A stretch of 64,000 nucleotides of DNA. It comes from Miscanthus floridulus (Eukaryota; Streptophyta; Magnoliopsida; Poales; Poaceae). The stretch covers positions 17,028,502-17,092,501 of the forward strand of contig NC_089591.1 of the NCBI RefSeq assembly GCF_019320115.1, in the 5' to 3' direction. Below, piece by piece: positions 1 to 11,322 of this stretch (the stretch's first letter is position 1; each line of letters opens with the position of its first letter). The notes beneath the pieces are model-generated. The model did not search any database and was not told where the DNA came from. It saw only the letters and a program-made list of their open reading frames with translations. Both the position numbers and the translations under genes were made by a program.

Positions 1-2767
1 AATAACCCAAAGGTATCAAGGTACAAGATATCAAATATCTAGGATATCCTTATTGCCAACAAGGTAGACACATGCAATATGAATTAAATGATTAATGGTG
101 AATAGGTATCAAGGATGGTCCCATCCTATACTTGCCTTACACACCAAACCTTCGGTAAGCTTTAATCTTCAACATCCTTCTTCTTCTTCTGGATCACCAC
201 GTATATCTCATCGACTAGATGTAATCGTAGAACACCACACAAACATCCATACACATACATGCATAGCATACAATTGCATCTATATTAGAACAGTACACCA
301 ATCATAGAAAATAAGTAAAAGAGATTGAAACACGATTATACGCATCGCTACGAACACACAGTCGCGAGAAGCACTCTAATCGGAGCTACGGGTGAAAAGA
401 TACATCTACCGAGAGATTTGCTTTATACGTGAAAAAGAAAACTATAGGCTTCATTTATTTTAACTATATAAATTCATATATATAAGATATTTTATAAATA
501 ATATAGATTGAATTAAGTCAATTTTAGATTTGAATTATAAAACTAAAGTAAAACAAATCATATTTTATTTATGAAATCCAGTTGCATAATCATTAATCAA
601 GATATGATTTAAACCATGATTTTTCTAAAATAGTAATATAGTAAACACTATTACTATTGCATAGATCTCATCATTATGAATCTAACGCAACTTGATCGGA
701 CTATTTCAAAGTTAAAATGAATAAGTTATGATTTAAACAAGTTTTCCTTTAGTTACATAATAGATTAAATCTACCCATAAATTTTAAATATTGAAAACAT
801 GCCTAACAGTAGTATAAACACGTAGGAAACATAAATACGGTCCTAACATAATTCGAACAGGTCAAATCGTACTTAAAACACAAAAGTTACGCATGAAATA
901 AGGTGCAATGGCATTTCGATAAATAAACTGAACTTATTTTTGAATTAAAATAATTAAAATATGAATTTACACGTTCATTGGACTGTGCGTACTATTTTTG
1001 AAAAATACAGGGACCTTAAACAAATAAAAATAGGAATAAATTGTATTTAATATGAACAGCTACAGACTACGGGTTAATTACTTGAAAATGTGGGGGCTAA
1101 ACTACAAAAAGGTGTGGCTTTGACTGCGGGTTTGACCCGGCTGCTGACTGGGTCGACGTGTGGCATGCGCGGATTGGAACAGTGCACCACATGGTGTGGA
1201 CCAGCGCTGACATGGCACCGTGGGCCTGAGTCCATGGCTCTCTGTGGACTGATTACACAGTGAACCGGTAAGACCTAATCCTGACTGTTCATCTAGATCT
1301 GACGGCGCTGGTGTGTGCGGGTCAACCTCGGTGGCTCCGATGAGCTTGCCATTGCCGGCGGTGAGTCGAGCTCGGCGATAGACACCAGGTTGGCATTCTA
1401 GATCATCCCGAGACCAAGCGAAAGCACCAACATGAACTATAGGACTTCGCGAACACACTGGACTACAAACCGAGGTGGGGAAACAAGCCGAAGCGGCATC
1501 CCACGGCGGCGCCATGGCCGACGGCAATGGTGATCTATGACACAATGTTCTAGTGCACTATTTGATGAACAGAAGGCATAGGGAGATGGCGAAGCTCACC
1601 ACGTGGTTAGCAGTGACGGTCTCAGCGTTCGAGAAGGTCTCCGAGGCACGGTTCATCATCGACAGTAAACTGGAGAGAGAGAATGCATGGGTGAAGATGA
1701 ATTCTGGCAAAACAAAGCCAAAATGTTAAATTGGAGGTACCTATGGCTATGCTGTGTCACAACGAAGCTCATGGGCGCGTTGGTGTCGTTGATCAGACAC
1801 CAGAGCAGCGGGCTATGGGGCGGCGGTGGTGAGCAAGCTCGAGTCATGGTCGGAGAAAAGAGAGAAGAAGGGGGGGGTCGAGCTCGGGTTTTATAGAAGG
1901 GATGGTGCTGCGTAGATGGAAGGGGAGTGGGAGGTGGGTAGATTTGGTCGCCTTCCATGTGGGTGCGGTGGACCGGCAGCTTGCCATACTTGTAGTGCCA
2001 TCGGCGGGGCGAAGGAAGGAAAGGGGCAGGGAAGAAGAAAGGAAGGAAGGGGATGGCAGTTGATGGATGGGGCCGGTGACACAGTGAGGGAAGGGGGAGA
2101 GCGGCGGGCGCATGCTGGCATAGGTGCGTGGGGTAGGCCGAGCAGAGTGGGCCGCCTAGCTAGGCCACAGCACGAGCTAGGGCCGGTGCGAGCGGGTTGC
2201 ATGCAGGAGAAGTGGGAAGGAGAAAGGGAGGGGTGAGTAGGGCCGCCAAACGGGTCGAGCTGAGCAGGTCAAGCTGGGAAGGGGGAGGAAAGAAGGCCGG
2301 GTCGGTTCCTAGAGTTGCGCTGAAAAGGAAGGAAGGGAGATTTTTCAAAAACAAATCCTTTTCTATTTCTAATTTTTAAATCTAAGCCAAATTCAAAGCA
2401 AATTCAAGTATGGATTTCAAATATACCTCCCTATTCAAATAAAAATGGACAATTTTGTTAGGCTTTCCATGTTAAACTTTACAACCTTAAAAATACTTTT
2501 ATTTTTTCCAATCTTCTTGTCTTTCTTTTCTTTTATTTCAAAGCCATTTTCAAACCCTTTTCAAAAATGTTCCAAATTACTTTGGAGTTTGGATCAACAC
2601 CATTCATCACAATAAAATGCAACAGCATGTATGCTCACACATGTTACTACCTTATGATGAATTTAAAATTAATGAAAAATTTTATTTTCCTATATTTCAT
2701 GTGCACAAAAATTCATAAATAAATCATTTTAGCTCTATTTCAAAAGAGGCAAATTTTAGGGTGTTAC
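1..2767 (-). repeat. Element A 3' LTR (right part; about 1.09 kb lies outside window)
   Basis: Matches 6615-9310 nearly end to end. Layout seen in plus coordinates: AT-rich 400-1090, GC-rich 1100-2340, AT-rich 2340-2767. The GC-rich block gives several spurious open frames on both strands (for example 1102-1545 and 1844-2236) that I do not regard as genes, because they shift and break in the other LTR copy. Confidence 0.88.
1889..1895 (-). promoter_or_regulatory. TATA box of element A 3' LTR
   Basis: On the minus strand reads CTATAAAACCCGAGC. It lies about 870 bp inside the LTR start, as expected for the U3/R boundary, and is kept in the other LTR copy at 8515-8521. Confidence 0.5.
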
Positions 2768-2785
2768 TATTCTACCCCCTTAAGA
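2768..2785 (-). other. Polypurine tract of element A
   Basis: The plus strand reads TATTCTACCCCCTTAAG directly after the LTR end, so the minus strand carries AAGGGGGTAGAATA just before the 3' LTR, the normal place for the plus-strand primer of reverse transcription. Elements F and I have equivalent tracts at the same position. Confidence 0.6.
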
Positions 2786-2890
2786 AGAATCCTGTCCCCG
2801 AGATTCGGAAGACATCGACTAAGAGATGGGAATACTCCGTCCTTAGATTCTTCTTTACTTTCTCGTGCAGTTCCATCGTCTTGATAAAGA
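2780..2890 (-). pseudogene. Remnant of pol 3' end (integrase C-terminal tail), element A
   Basis: Reading the minus strand across this stretch gives a tail of the type LRTEYSHLL...ISGTGFFLRG followed by a stop beside the polypurine tract. Chromovirus integrases in grasses commonly end with a chromodomain and then a similar Leu-Arg...Glu-Tyr-Pro-His-Leu-Phe stretch. Only this end is preserved; the domain before it is not readable. The assignment is by pattern recognition and position. Confidence 0.45.
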
Positions 2891-3159
2891 TCCAATTTAC
2901 TTTGCATACCTATTGCCCTTACTCCAAGTAATTTGCCTAACTAATTCCAAAATTTTGATAGGGACCTTGAACAACTCTTAGGTAACCCTAATCACTAGGC
3001 CATAATTCTCTTTCCTCATATGTTCACCTTTCAACAAAGCTTCCTTATCTTCTTGGTCCGAAAGAGAATCTACCACCAATCTTCAAAACATTAATGACCC
3101 CAGTTAAGTTGCTTGAACTAGGAATACAACTCTTAATCCTTAGTGTCACCCAAACCTTC

Positions 3160-3290
3160 TTAGCACAATTCTCCGTTGCTAAGGGCATCGGCTATGACTT
3201 TGCTTCTTGAAGTGATAGCACTTTTCCAAGTCATAATCAATCTCATTCCAACGAGGATATCACAAGCTCAAGACCAACTTAGTGAATATG
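3160..3290 (-). pseudogene. Remnant of RNase H region of pol, element A
   Basis: The plus strand around 3172 (CCGTTGCTAAGGGCATCGGCTATGAC then a CAAGTCATAATCAATCTC segment) lines up with the complement of the conserved 'ADALSRK...[10 protein letters not shown]' segment of pol, intact at about 38790-38870 in F and 45870-45960 in I. The frame is broken and the flanking parts are scrambled, so this is a fossil. The rest of 2890-4600 shows no readable domain; I infer large deletions inside pol. Confidence 0.4.
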
Positions 3291-4616
3291 TCCTATATAT
3301 TCTTGTGATCCTCCTAGATGTCACTTTTACTTTCAAGAAGATGGTACTTCCATGCTCCACAATGAATAGCTCCAGATAACATGTTAGTTAGTTCAACTCA
3401 CACTTCCTTAGCTGACTTAATGAGCAAGCCACTACTTTTCTTCTCGTATAAGGACACGTCCCACACCTTCTCAAGATGCATTATTGTAGATACAAAGCTC
3501 ATGTCCTAATCTAACAAAGCTAATACTTAGGTTTTACTTCGACCTCTTGGACTCCTTCAAACACTTGGCTGAGGTCTCTTGATCCAAACTAACTTAAAAG
3601 CTTCTCTGGTAGCTTTATCAACATCTTGCTGGTCTTGGATAAACTTCCCTCTAACCAAACCTCATTATTTAATACTCTGAGTTCTCTCTTACATCCTTGA
3701 GTACCACCACGCTTCCGCTGTGCAAACTAGAACGTATGATACTTCATCTTATAAATTCTTCCACTTGGCTACCCCCCTTAAGAAAAGATAAACTAGGGGA
3801 CACCAAAGTATAGCTTGCATCTTCTTCAGATGAGCTTACTAGTCTCAAGATGTTCTGTCATCCCAATGATACTCTTGTACATGGGCAAGGACAAGAAATT
3901 TGAATTTCCTTGCGAGCAAAAAAATAGCAGTGTGGTAAGATAGCTGTAACTCCCATTTTGTTAATCCAATGAAGTTGTAGCTTATATTATTGGTAAGCTT
4001 ATAAAATTCTCCACAACCTCCTTATAGAACAATTTTCTGAATTCTATAGTTCACTTGGTTGAAAATAGTGCACAAGAGAAAATGTTATTGGTTCTAAATA
4101 GCACAGATGCATTGCCTTGTGATTGAAGTCTACTGTTGTCCAGAATTTCCTCAGGATTTTTTATCATCCAAAATCAGAGATATGAACCGATAAGGACAGG
4201 CAGCCCCGAACACAAGATAGGAAAAACAGAAGAAAACCATAACCAAACTATTTATTTCATTAATCCTTATACCTTAGACCCATAAACTAAATGAAATTGT
4301 GGGAACACCCAACAAGATCATTGCAATCATTACAAAGATTCAAAACAAGCATAAACATAATGACAAATCAACAAAACACTTAAAGATGCACAACTTCAAT
4401 CATCAACTCAACTTGCGATACTATCGTTTTTATTACATAAGGGGTACAACTCCTATCCTTAACTAAGGATCTTGGATAGTCTAGCATAACTTCTTCATTC
4501 ACCACTCTCACCAAATGCTTTTTTTTAGGTTGGTTATCACTGACAATTTCTGGTAATAGACCAGTAGTGATCTGACTCTGGCTACTTCCTTGGTGTAATT
4601 GTTCATTCTTCTATGG

Positions 4617-4658
4617 ACAAGATTTAACATAATGTCCTTCCTACTGGCAATGATAACA
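4617..4658 (-). pseudogene. Gag zinc knuckle (CCHC) with an internal stop, element A
   Basis: The minus strand translates to CYHCQ*EGHYVKSC, which has the C-x2-C-x4-H-x4-C spacing of the nucleocapsid zinc knuckle, with a TAG at 4641-4643 in place of a residue. Another stop follows two codons later. It is a direct sign that the interior once encoded gag and that it is now dead. Confidence 0.7.
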
Positions 4659-4784
4659 CTTTCTCTTAGCTAGATCTTTAGTGATGTCATCCTCCATAGA
4701 ATTGTTGCTTAGAGTATTGTCAGCTTGTTGACTATATAAGTTCATCTTTGTTTGACTGGACCACTTTTTAGCGTGCTTGATCTT

Positions 4785-5192
4785 TTAGGGTTGAAACTCC
4801 TTGTAGGTGATTGTCCACCCATCTATGCATACCTCATGTGGAGTAGTTTTAGCTTGAGAAGCTTCTAACTCTTTATAGTTTAGATTCATCTGACTAGTGA
4901 TCAGAGCTAAATGCGACAAATCCAAATGTTGATTGCTTCCCAACACTTGCTCTGTTGAGACCTCCTTTCCCTTCTTATCTACATTAGCTTCACAACTCGG
5001 GTTCACCTTAACTTCCCTCTTATTAGACTTGTCTTGAAAATAGGGAAAACCATAATGTTTATAGCACTGACATGGATCCTGACTTCCAAGAGTCTTGCTA
5101 TGAACACCCTCCTTGAACTTCATCTTCTCCCAAGCTTTTGTCACTTGTCTCTTCACTGGTCCCTTTGGTATGCTGGTTTGACCTTGCGACAA
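4785..5192 (-). pseudogene. Open remnant in element A gag region, 135 codons, function not recognised
   Basis: The longest open stretch of A's interior. The product would be Lys/Gln/Ser-rich and hydrophilic with no recognisable domain. It lies upstream of the zinc knuckle (4617-4658) on the same strand, between the primer site and the knuckle, where gag sequence is expected. I infer a degraded gag segment or an extra ORF, but no motif proves it. Confidence 0.35.
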
Positions 5193-5510
5193 GCACTGCT
5201 AAAACTTCTAGGTTGATTCATTCCTTCTAGTATGTGTTGCATAGCAGATAGCTTTTCCTTATCAAATGCAATCAAAGGTGGCATAGCTTGGTCTTCCTAT
5301 TCTCTGATGTTGGCAGTTATCTCGTTATGTTCCTTCTAATAGACCAAGAGAGAAGATTTAGAATAGGGATAAGGTTTTCATAAAAGAACAGAGGCTGAAG
5401 TGAGCATAACTTTCCGAAAATAACAAGGTTAGAGAGAAAGCAAGAAGTAAGCAGAGATGAAAGCATGCTAATATGTCTAGTTTTAACTAGGCTTGCATCC
5501 TACAGTCAGC

Positions 5511-5525
5511 ATTGTTCTGATACCA
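5511..5525 (-). other. Primer-binding site of element A (tRNA-Met type)
   Basis: The minus strand reads TGGTATCAGAACAAT immediately inside the 5' LTR end. The first ten bases match the TGGTATCAGAGC site complementary to plant initiator Met-tRNA. This fixes 5529-9310 as the 5' LTR. Confidence 0.75.
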
Positions 5526-5528
5526 CTT

Positions 5529-8500
5529 TGTAGCACCCTGGTTTTAAAGACAAAACCAGATACACACTATATGTGAGCCCAGGAAGTCAAATCTCACATA
5601 TAGCCACAAATAAGGGTAATATCAAGAGAAAATACCTATTACATAACGTATTAGTAAAAGGAATATAACCTCAGAGTGTAGACAACATAAAGTTGACTCT
5701 GATCTTCAGGCAAAGACTCCAAATCCACATGGATGACAGACTAGTTGACCACAAGCCTAACTCCTCCAAACTAGCAATCTGGTACCCATCTGGGATTTTT
5801 ATCCAAAGTATAGAAAAGTAAAGCAAGCGTAAGTACATATCATACTAAGCAACATAACATGGGGTTCATGAGGCTCAAAATGGCTGACACTGGTTTACTG
5901 CGATTAGCTTTAATAGGTCATCTTTTTAAGCGATTGAGTAGCAAAGAATTTATCATTCCCATAAACACATGATCAGGTAAACATGATTAATGAATAGCAT
6001 AAATAATTAATTATTAGTACAATTAACCAGTAGTGATCATCTCTATTCCATAAGGGTCCAAGGTCGCTCATGACCATGAGCACGGTTGTTATAACAGTTT
6101 TACACTCTGTAGAGGTTGTACACTTTCACTGTGAGTCATGTTTACCCTTTTGCCCTGAGGTAGCTAATCTCTTGACCCACTTCCAAGGAAGGTTGGCAGG
6201 GTTCACTATGATGCCTTTCAAAGGTTCATCTAACAAGTTAGGGCTGCTAGGCAGTATGTGGCCGTTCTCTAGGTGTGGCACGCGAGGGCACATAGCATGG
6301 TACACACATCCTAGCAGGAAAGGAAACATACCCTCTTGTGCCATAAAGGTAACCACTAACAAGCTAGAAAAGGTCCTCATACTGAACTAAAGCCAGAGCC
6401 ATATAGCCCTCATAGCTATACTGTAAGTCCCGGATGATCGCTTACAGATAAGTCCTTAGGGAGAGGAATCTGAAACATTTAGAAAGTAGCTAAATACTCC
6501 AGCCCCATGTTTCCCTGTTGCTAAAAAGTCATATTTTAATGTTTATTGCATATACCATTAGTCAAGTTACAAGATCATGGTTTAGTTAATCACTAGCCAA
6601 AAACTACCCAATGCAATAACCCAAAGGTATCAAGGTACAAGATATCAAATATCTAGGATATCCTTATTGGCAATAAGGTAGACACATGCAATATGAATTA
6701 AATGATTAATGGTGAATAGGTATCAAGGATGGTCTCATGCTATACCTGCCTTACACACTGATCCTTCGGTAAGCTTTAATCTTCAACGCCCTTCTTCTTC
6801 TGGATCACCACGTATATCTCATCGACTAGATGTAATCAGTAGAACCACATAAACATCCATACACATACATGCATAGCATATAATTGCATCTAATTAGAAT
6901 AGTACACCAATCATAGAAAAATAAGTAAAAGAGATTGAAACACGATTCTACGCATCACTACGAACACACAGTGGCAAGAAGCACTCTAATCAGAGCTATG
7001 GGTGAAAAGATACATCTACCAAGAGATTTGCTTTATACGTGAAAAAGAAAACTATAGGCTTCATTTATTTTAACTATATAAATTCATATATATATAAGAT
7101 ATTTTATAAATAAAATAGATTGAATTAAGTCAATTTTAGATTTAAATTATAAAACTAAAGTAAAACAAATCATATTTTATTTATGAAATCCAGTTGCATA
7201 ATCATTAATCAAGATATGATTTAAACCATGATTTTTCTGAAATAGTAATATAGTAAACACTATTACTATTGCATAGATCTCGTCGTTATGAATCTAACGC
7301 AACTTGAACAGGACTATTTCAAAGTTAAAATGAATAAGTTATGATTTAAACAAGTTTTCTTTTAGTTACATAATAGATTAAATTTACCCATGAATTTCAA
7401 ATATTGAAAACATGCCTAACATTAGTATAAACACGTAGGAAATGTAAATACGGTCCTAACGCAATTCGAACAGGTCAAATCGGACTTAAAACGCAAAAGT
7501 TACGCATGAAATAAGGTGCAATGGCATTTCGATAAATAAACTGAACTTATTTTTGAATTAAAATATGAATTTACATGTTTATTGGACTACGCGTACTATT
7601 TTTGGAAAATACAGGGACCCAAACGAATAAAAATAGGACTAAATTGTATTTAATTTGAACTGCTACAGACTGCTGGGTTAATTACTTGAAAACGCAGAAG
7701 CTAAACTGCAAAACAGTGCGGCATTGACTGTAGGTTTGACCTGGCTGCTGACTGGGCGGACGCGTGGCGTGCGCAGGACTGGTGTGGTGCACCAAGTGGC
7801 ATGGGCCAGCGCTGACATGGCACCGTGGGCTGAGTCCATGGCTCTTTGTGGACCGATTACACAGTGAACCGATAAGACCTAATCCTGACCGTTCATCTAG
7901 ATCTGACGGCGCTGGTGTGTGTGGGTCAACCTCCAGTGGCAGCACTGCGGCTCCAGCGAGCCTGCCATTGCCGGTGGCGATCCGAGCTCAGCGGTGAACA
8001 TCGGGTTGGCGTTCTAGACCGTCCTGAGACCACGAGAAAGCACCAACGTGAACTATAGGACTTCGTGAACACACTTGGACTGCAAACCAAGGTGGGGAAA
8101 TGAGCTGAAGCGACGTCCCACTGGTGGGCCATGGCTGGCGGCGATGGTGATCTATGATACGACGTTCTAGTGTGCTATTTGATGAATGGAGGGCGTGGGG
8201 AGACGGCGAAGCTCACCATGTGGTTAGCAGTGACGGTCTCGGTGTCCGGGAAGGTCTCCTGATGCATAGTTCGTCGTCGGCGGTTAACTGGAGAGAGAGA
8301 GAGAGAGAATGTGCGGGTGAAGATGAATCTGAGCAAAACAAAGCCGAAACATTAAATTGGAGGTACCTATGGCTGCATCGGGTCATGGCAAAGCCCACGG
8401 GCACTGTCGACGTCGTTGATTAGACACCAGAGCAGCGGGCTACAGGGCGGAGGTGGCGAGCGAGCTCGAGCCGCGGTTAGAGAAAAGAGAGAAGAAGGTG

Positions 8501-9310
8501 GGGTCGAGCTCGGGTTTTATAGAAGGGATGGTGCTGCATAGATGGAAGGGATGTGGGAGGCGGGCGGATTCGGTCGCCTTCCATGCTGGTGCAGTGGACC
8601 GTCGGCTTGCCATACTTGCAGCGCCATCGGCGGGGCAAAGGAAGGAAAGGAGCAGGGAAGAAGAAAGGAAGGAAGGGGACAGTGGCTGATAGATTGGGCC
8701 GGTGATGCAGTGAGGGAATGGAGAGAGCAGGTGGGCGCGAGTGGGCTTAGGCGCGCGGGGTAGGCCGAGCAGAGCGAGCCGCCTAGCTGGGCCGATGCGA
8801 GCGGGCCGCGTGCGGGAGAAGTAGGAAGGAGAAAGGGAGGGGTGAGTTGGGCCGCCAAATAGGCCGAGCTAAGTAGATCAAGCTGGGAAGGGGGAGGAAA
8901 GAAGGCCGGGCCGGTTCCTGGAGTTGGGCTGAAAAGGAAGGAAGGGGAGATTTTTCAAAAACAAATCCTTTTCTATTTCTAATTTTCAAATCTAAGCCAA
9001 ATTCAAATCAAATTCAAGATGGTTTCAAATATACCTCCCTATTCAAATAAAAATGGACAATTTTGTTAGGCTTTCCAAGTTAAACTTTACAACCTTAAAA
9101 ATACTTTTTATTTTTTCCAATCTTCTTTTCTTTCTTTTCTTTTATTTCAAAGCCATTTTCAAACCCTTTTAAAAAATGTTCCAAATTACTTTAGAGTTTG
9201 GATCAACACCATTCATAACAATAAAATGCAACAGCATGCATGCTCACACATGTTACTACTTTATGATGAATTTAAAATTAATGAAAAGAGGCAAATTTTA
9301 GGGTGTTACA
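5529..9310 (-). repeat. Element A 5' LTR, 3782 bp
   Basis: Bounded by TGTAGCACCC (5529) and GGGTGTTACA (9310), i.e. TG...CA on the minus strand. Its 6615-9310 part repeats 1-2767. It includes a (GA)9 run at 8291-8308 and a GC-rich block at 7680-8940. Open frames inside it (6070-6390, 7682-7945, 8517-8858 and others) are not conserved as proteins between the two copies. Confidence 0.87.
8515..8521 (-). promoter_or_regulatory. TATA box of element A 5' LTR
   Basis: The minus strand reads TATAAAA within CTTCTATAAAACCCGAGC, identical in context to the left LTR copy. It would drive the minus-strand genomic transcript. Confidence 0.55.
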
Positions 9311-9455
9311 AACAACAACATAGATTAAACATGTAAGGTTCTGAGATTACATCAAAGGAGTACATCATGAGATCAAAACCCAAATTACGAGTTCATTACA
9401 TAAAGGATCGCAAAAAGACATCATCTAGCGCATCCAGCTAGGTACTATAGCTAAG

Positions 9456-10515
9456 CTACGCCTCGGAGTGGTCGCTGTCGATGTTGGACACATCATCACC
9501 ATGGTCATCCTCAAAAGGCTCGACCTCCTCCTCAGGCTTAGCCTCGGTGTCTACCTCCATGCCATCGTCCTCAACAATCAACACATTGGGATCTTCTTCC
9601 ACCGCTGGAGCTAGAGGAAGAATTGGGTTCACCATGTTGTTGAGATGATGAACATCCAGCTAAAGCTCCTCAATCCAGCATATGAGTTCCTCCTCTCTGC
9701 AATCAAACTCCATTGCCTGCCTAGCAGCCTGAAAACACAGTCTAGACTCTAGCTACCTCCTTAGCCTCAGTAAGGCGAATGACCTCATCCCTCTCAGCAC
9801 AGATGTCTTGTATCAATGCCCTAGCTACATCTCTTTCTACAGCAGCATTTACCAACTGAACCCAGCGAGCTTCCAAAGTTGTAATAGCATTATCAGGTTT
9901 CCCACTAAGCCTCTCTAGCTGCCCTTCGATGCCTGCACACATGCCCTCACAGCTAGCATTGCAGTGGCCTATGCTCCCTAGAGCTCTAGCATGCAGCTGA
10001 ATGTAGCTGTCTTGGCAGGAGTAGAACATCTTCAGGATGGCGAACATAGCGCTCATAGCAGCACTAGAGCGATCTACTCGCTCATCATGATCTCTTACCA
10101 GTGCATTGCTGCCCGGCTACATCCAAGCGGTCACCAACGGATCCACCCAGGGAAAGGTTCTGGCTGTACCATTGATGAGCTCGTCTCCAAACTCCTGACA
10201 TATCTCACTTAGTGCCTCCAAAGCTACCACTTTGGCACCTTCCCAAGGGGACGGCCCATCTGACTCAATACTCCAACCTTGCCACTATGGATTGTCTGTA
10301 TGGGCTAGGAATGGTCACTCGCACATCATACCACGGCTACCCCTCAGTTCCCTCCAAAAGTAGTGGGGTGGCTCAGCATACCCAACTGAGTTTAGCACCC
10401 TCGACATCAAGGTAGGAGTGCCAAACATAGCCAGGAACGTGTCACTGCGAGGCGGGGCTCCTAGTGCTACCATATGTAACAAAGTGTGCAACTCTTGTGA
10501 GAGGATATCATACAT
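9456..10515 (-). pseudogene. Decayed extra ORF of element B: coiled coil plus acidic tail, related to the ORF at 53676-54245
   Basis: Read on the minus strand, pieces in shifting frames give, in order: a block with GAPPRSDTFLAMFGTP and PHYFWRELRG; a block EALSEICQEFGDELINGTA; a helical block (9742-10056) rich in Glu/Arg/Ala; and a tail with HHLNNMVNP followed by a strongly acidic end (EEEVEPFEDDHGDD...) and a stop at 9456-9458. The HHLNNMVNP-acidic order matches HRLSNLLNP-acidic in element F's extra ORF, and both lie between 5' LTR and gag. Several stops and frameshifts show it is dead. The N-terminal part that would carry an H3-like tail is not readable here. Function unknown. Confidence 0.55.
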
Positions 10516-10620
10516 GAGAAGAAATTTAATAAATGGGGTAAGCAATAATAAGGGAGGGAGGAATGCAAAAATGTAAATGCATGAGTGAACATGATGCATG
10601 CACGTTCCGTACGTCCTCAC

Positions 10621-11308
10621 GAATCTTAGGAAAAATTTAAAATTCTAATGAGATACATGGTGGCATACATACGTTCTCTCAATATACGTAACTAATTGGG
10701 CTACATGTTTCGTTGTTAGTGTACTTGCACAAGAATCTCATTTTAGCCCAACCCAACAATTATATATGCCAAAATGTAAATCTAGGGCTCTAGGTTGCAA
10801 CTAAATACTTCCGTATATATATACCCATATATATGCTTCCGTATCAAACCTACTCGAAAGTAAATACGTGCCATACATATATATAAATATGCATCTACAA
10901 CTGTATCAAAGCTAACCCATAATTAAATACCTTAGTATATATATGGGACATATATATACTGTAGTACCAAAGCTACCTCTCCCCTTAGACCGCACGCTCA
11001 CCCTTGCGGTCTTGCCACTCTTACCTTGGGTGTAGAAGCAATTGATCCATACATTACCACTCAAGTGAATGACATCCATACAATAGCACGCCATATGGAC
11101 GATGAAAGTAAAAAACCCCCATGTTATTACTTATTTAGCCACCTGATAGTCCTTAACTAGGCATAAAGGATATGACCACTGGCACACTCTAAATTTAAAA
11201 TTCAGATTTTAACACACCTATATATATAGCTATAAGTTATCAAACTGAATTTTATAAAACAAAACCTTTGTTTTAAATACCCATATGACAAGTTTAGTGT
11301 TGAACCTT
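10621..11308 (-). other. Element B leader between primer site and extra ORF
   Basis: AT-rich, with runs of TATATA at about 10815-10960. A small minus-strand open stretch (10912-11094) contains KSGKTARVSVRSKGRG, which faintly recalls the H3-tail spacing T-A-R-x-S...K, but lacks a matching start. I see no supported gene. Confidence 0.4.
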
Positions 11309-11320
11309 GCTTCGATGCCA
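11309..11320 (-). other. Degraded primer-binding site of element B
   Basis: The minus strand reads TGGCATCGAAGC just inside the LTR end TGTTACAGC. It is a mutated form of TGGTATCAGAGC (tRNA-Met). Confidence 0.55.
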
Positions 11321-11322
11321 GC

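Larger units (their letters stand above)
1..9310 (-). mobile_element. Element A: long-LTR Ty3/gypsy-like retrotransposon, decayed, left end outside window
   Basis: A direct repeat pairs 1-2767 with 6615-9310. The right copy has full LTR ends: it starts TGTAGCACCC at 5529 and ends GGGTGTTACA at 9310. A tRNA-Met-type primer site sits just left of 5529 and a C-rich (purine-tract complement) stretch just right of 2767, so the element reads on the minus strand. The interior is only 2.76 kb and holds fragments of gag, RNase H and the integrase tail with many stops. The LTRs differ by many substitutions and a 65-bp deletion in the right copy (lacking the equivalent of about 2676-2740), so it is older than F or I. 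It appears inserted into element B. Confidence 0.85.

Noticed and set aside
1102..2354. Overlapping open frames on both strands in LTR A (also 7682-8989)
   Set aside because: They lie in a GC-rich part of the LTR, overlap on both strands, and are not kept in frame between the two LTR copies.
5511..5525. tRNA gene from the tRNA-like words at LTR edges
   Set aside because: Only the 10-20 base primer complement is present; no cloverleaf. The same holds for G, F, I and B.
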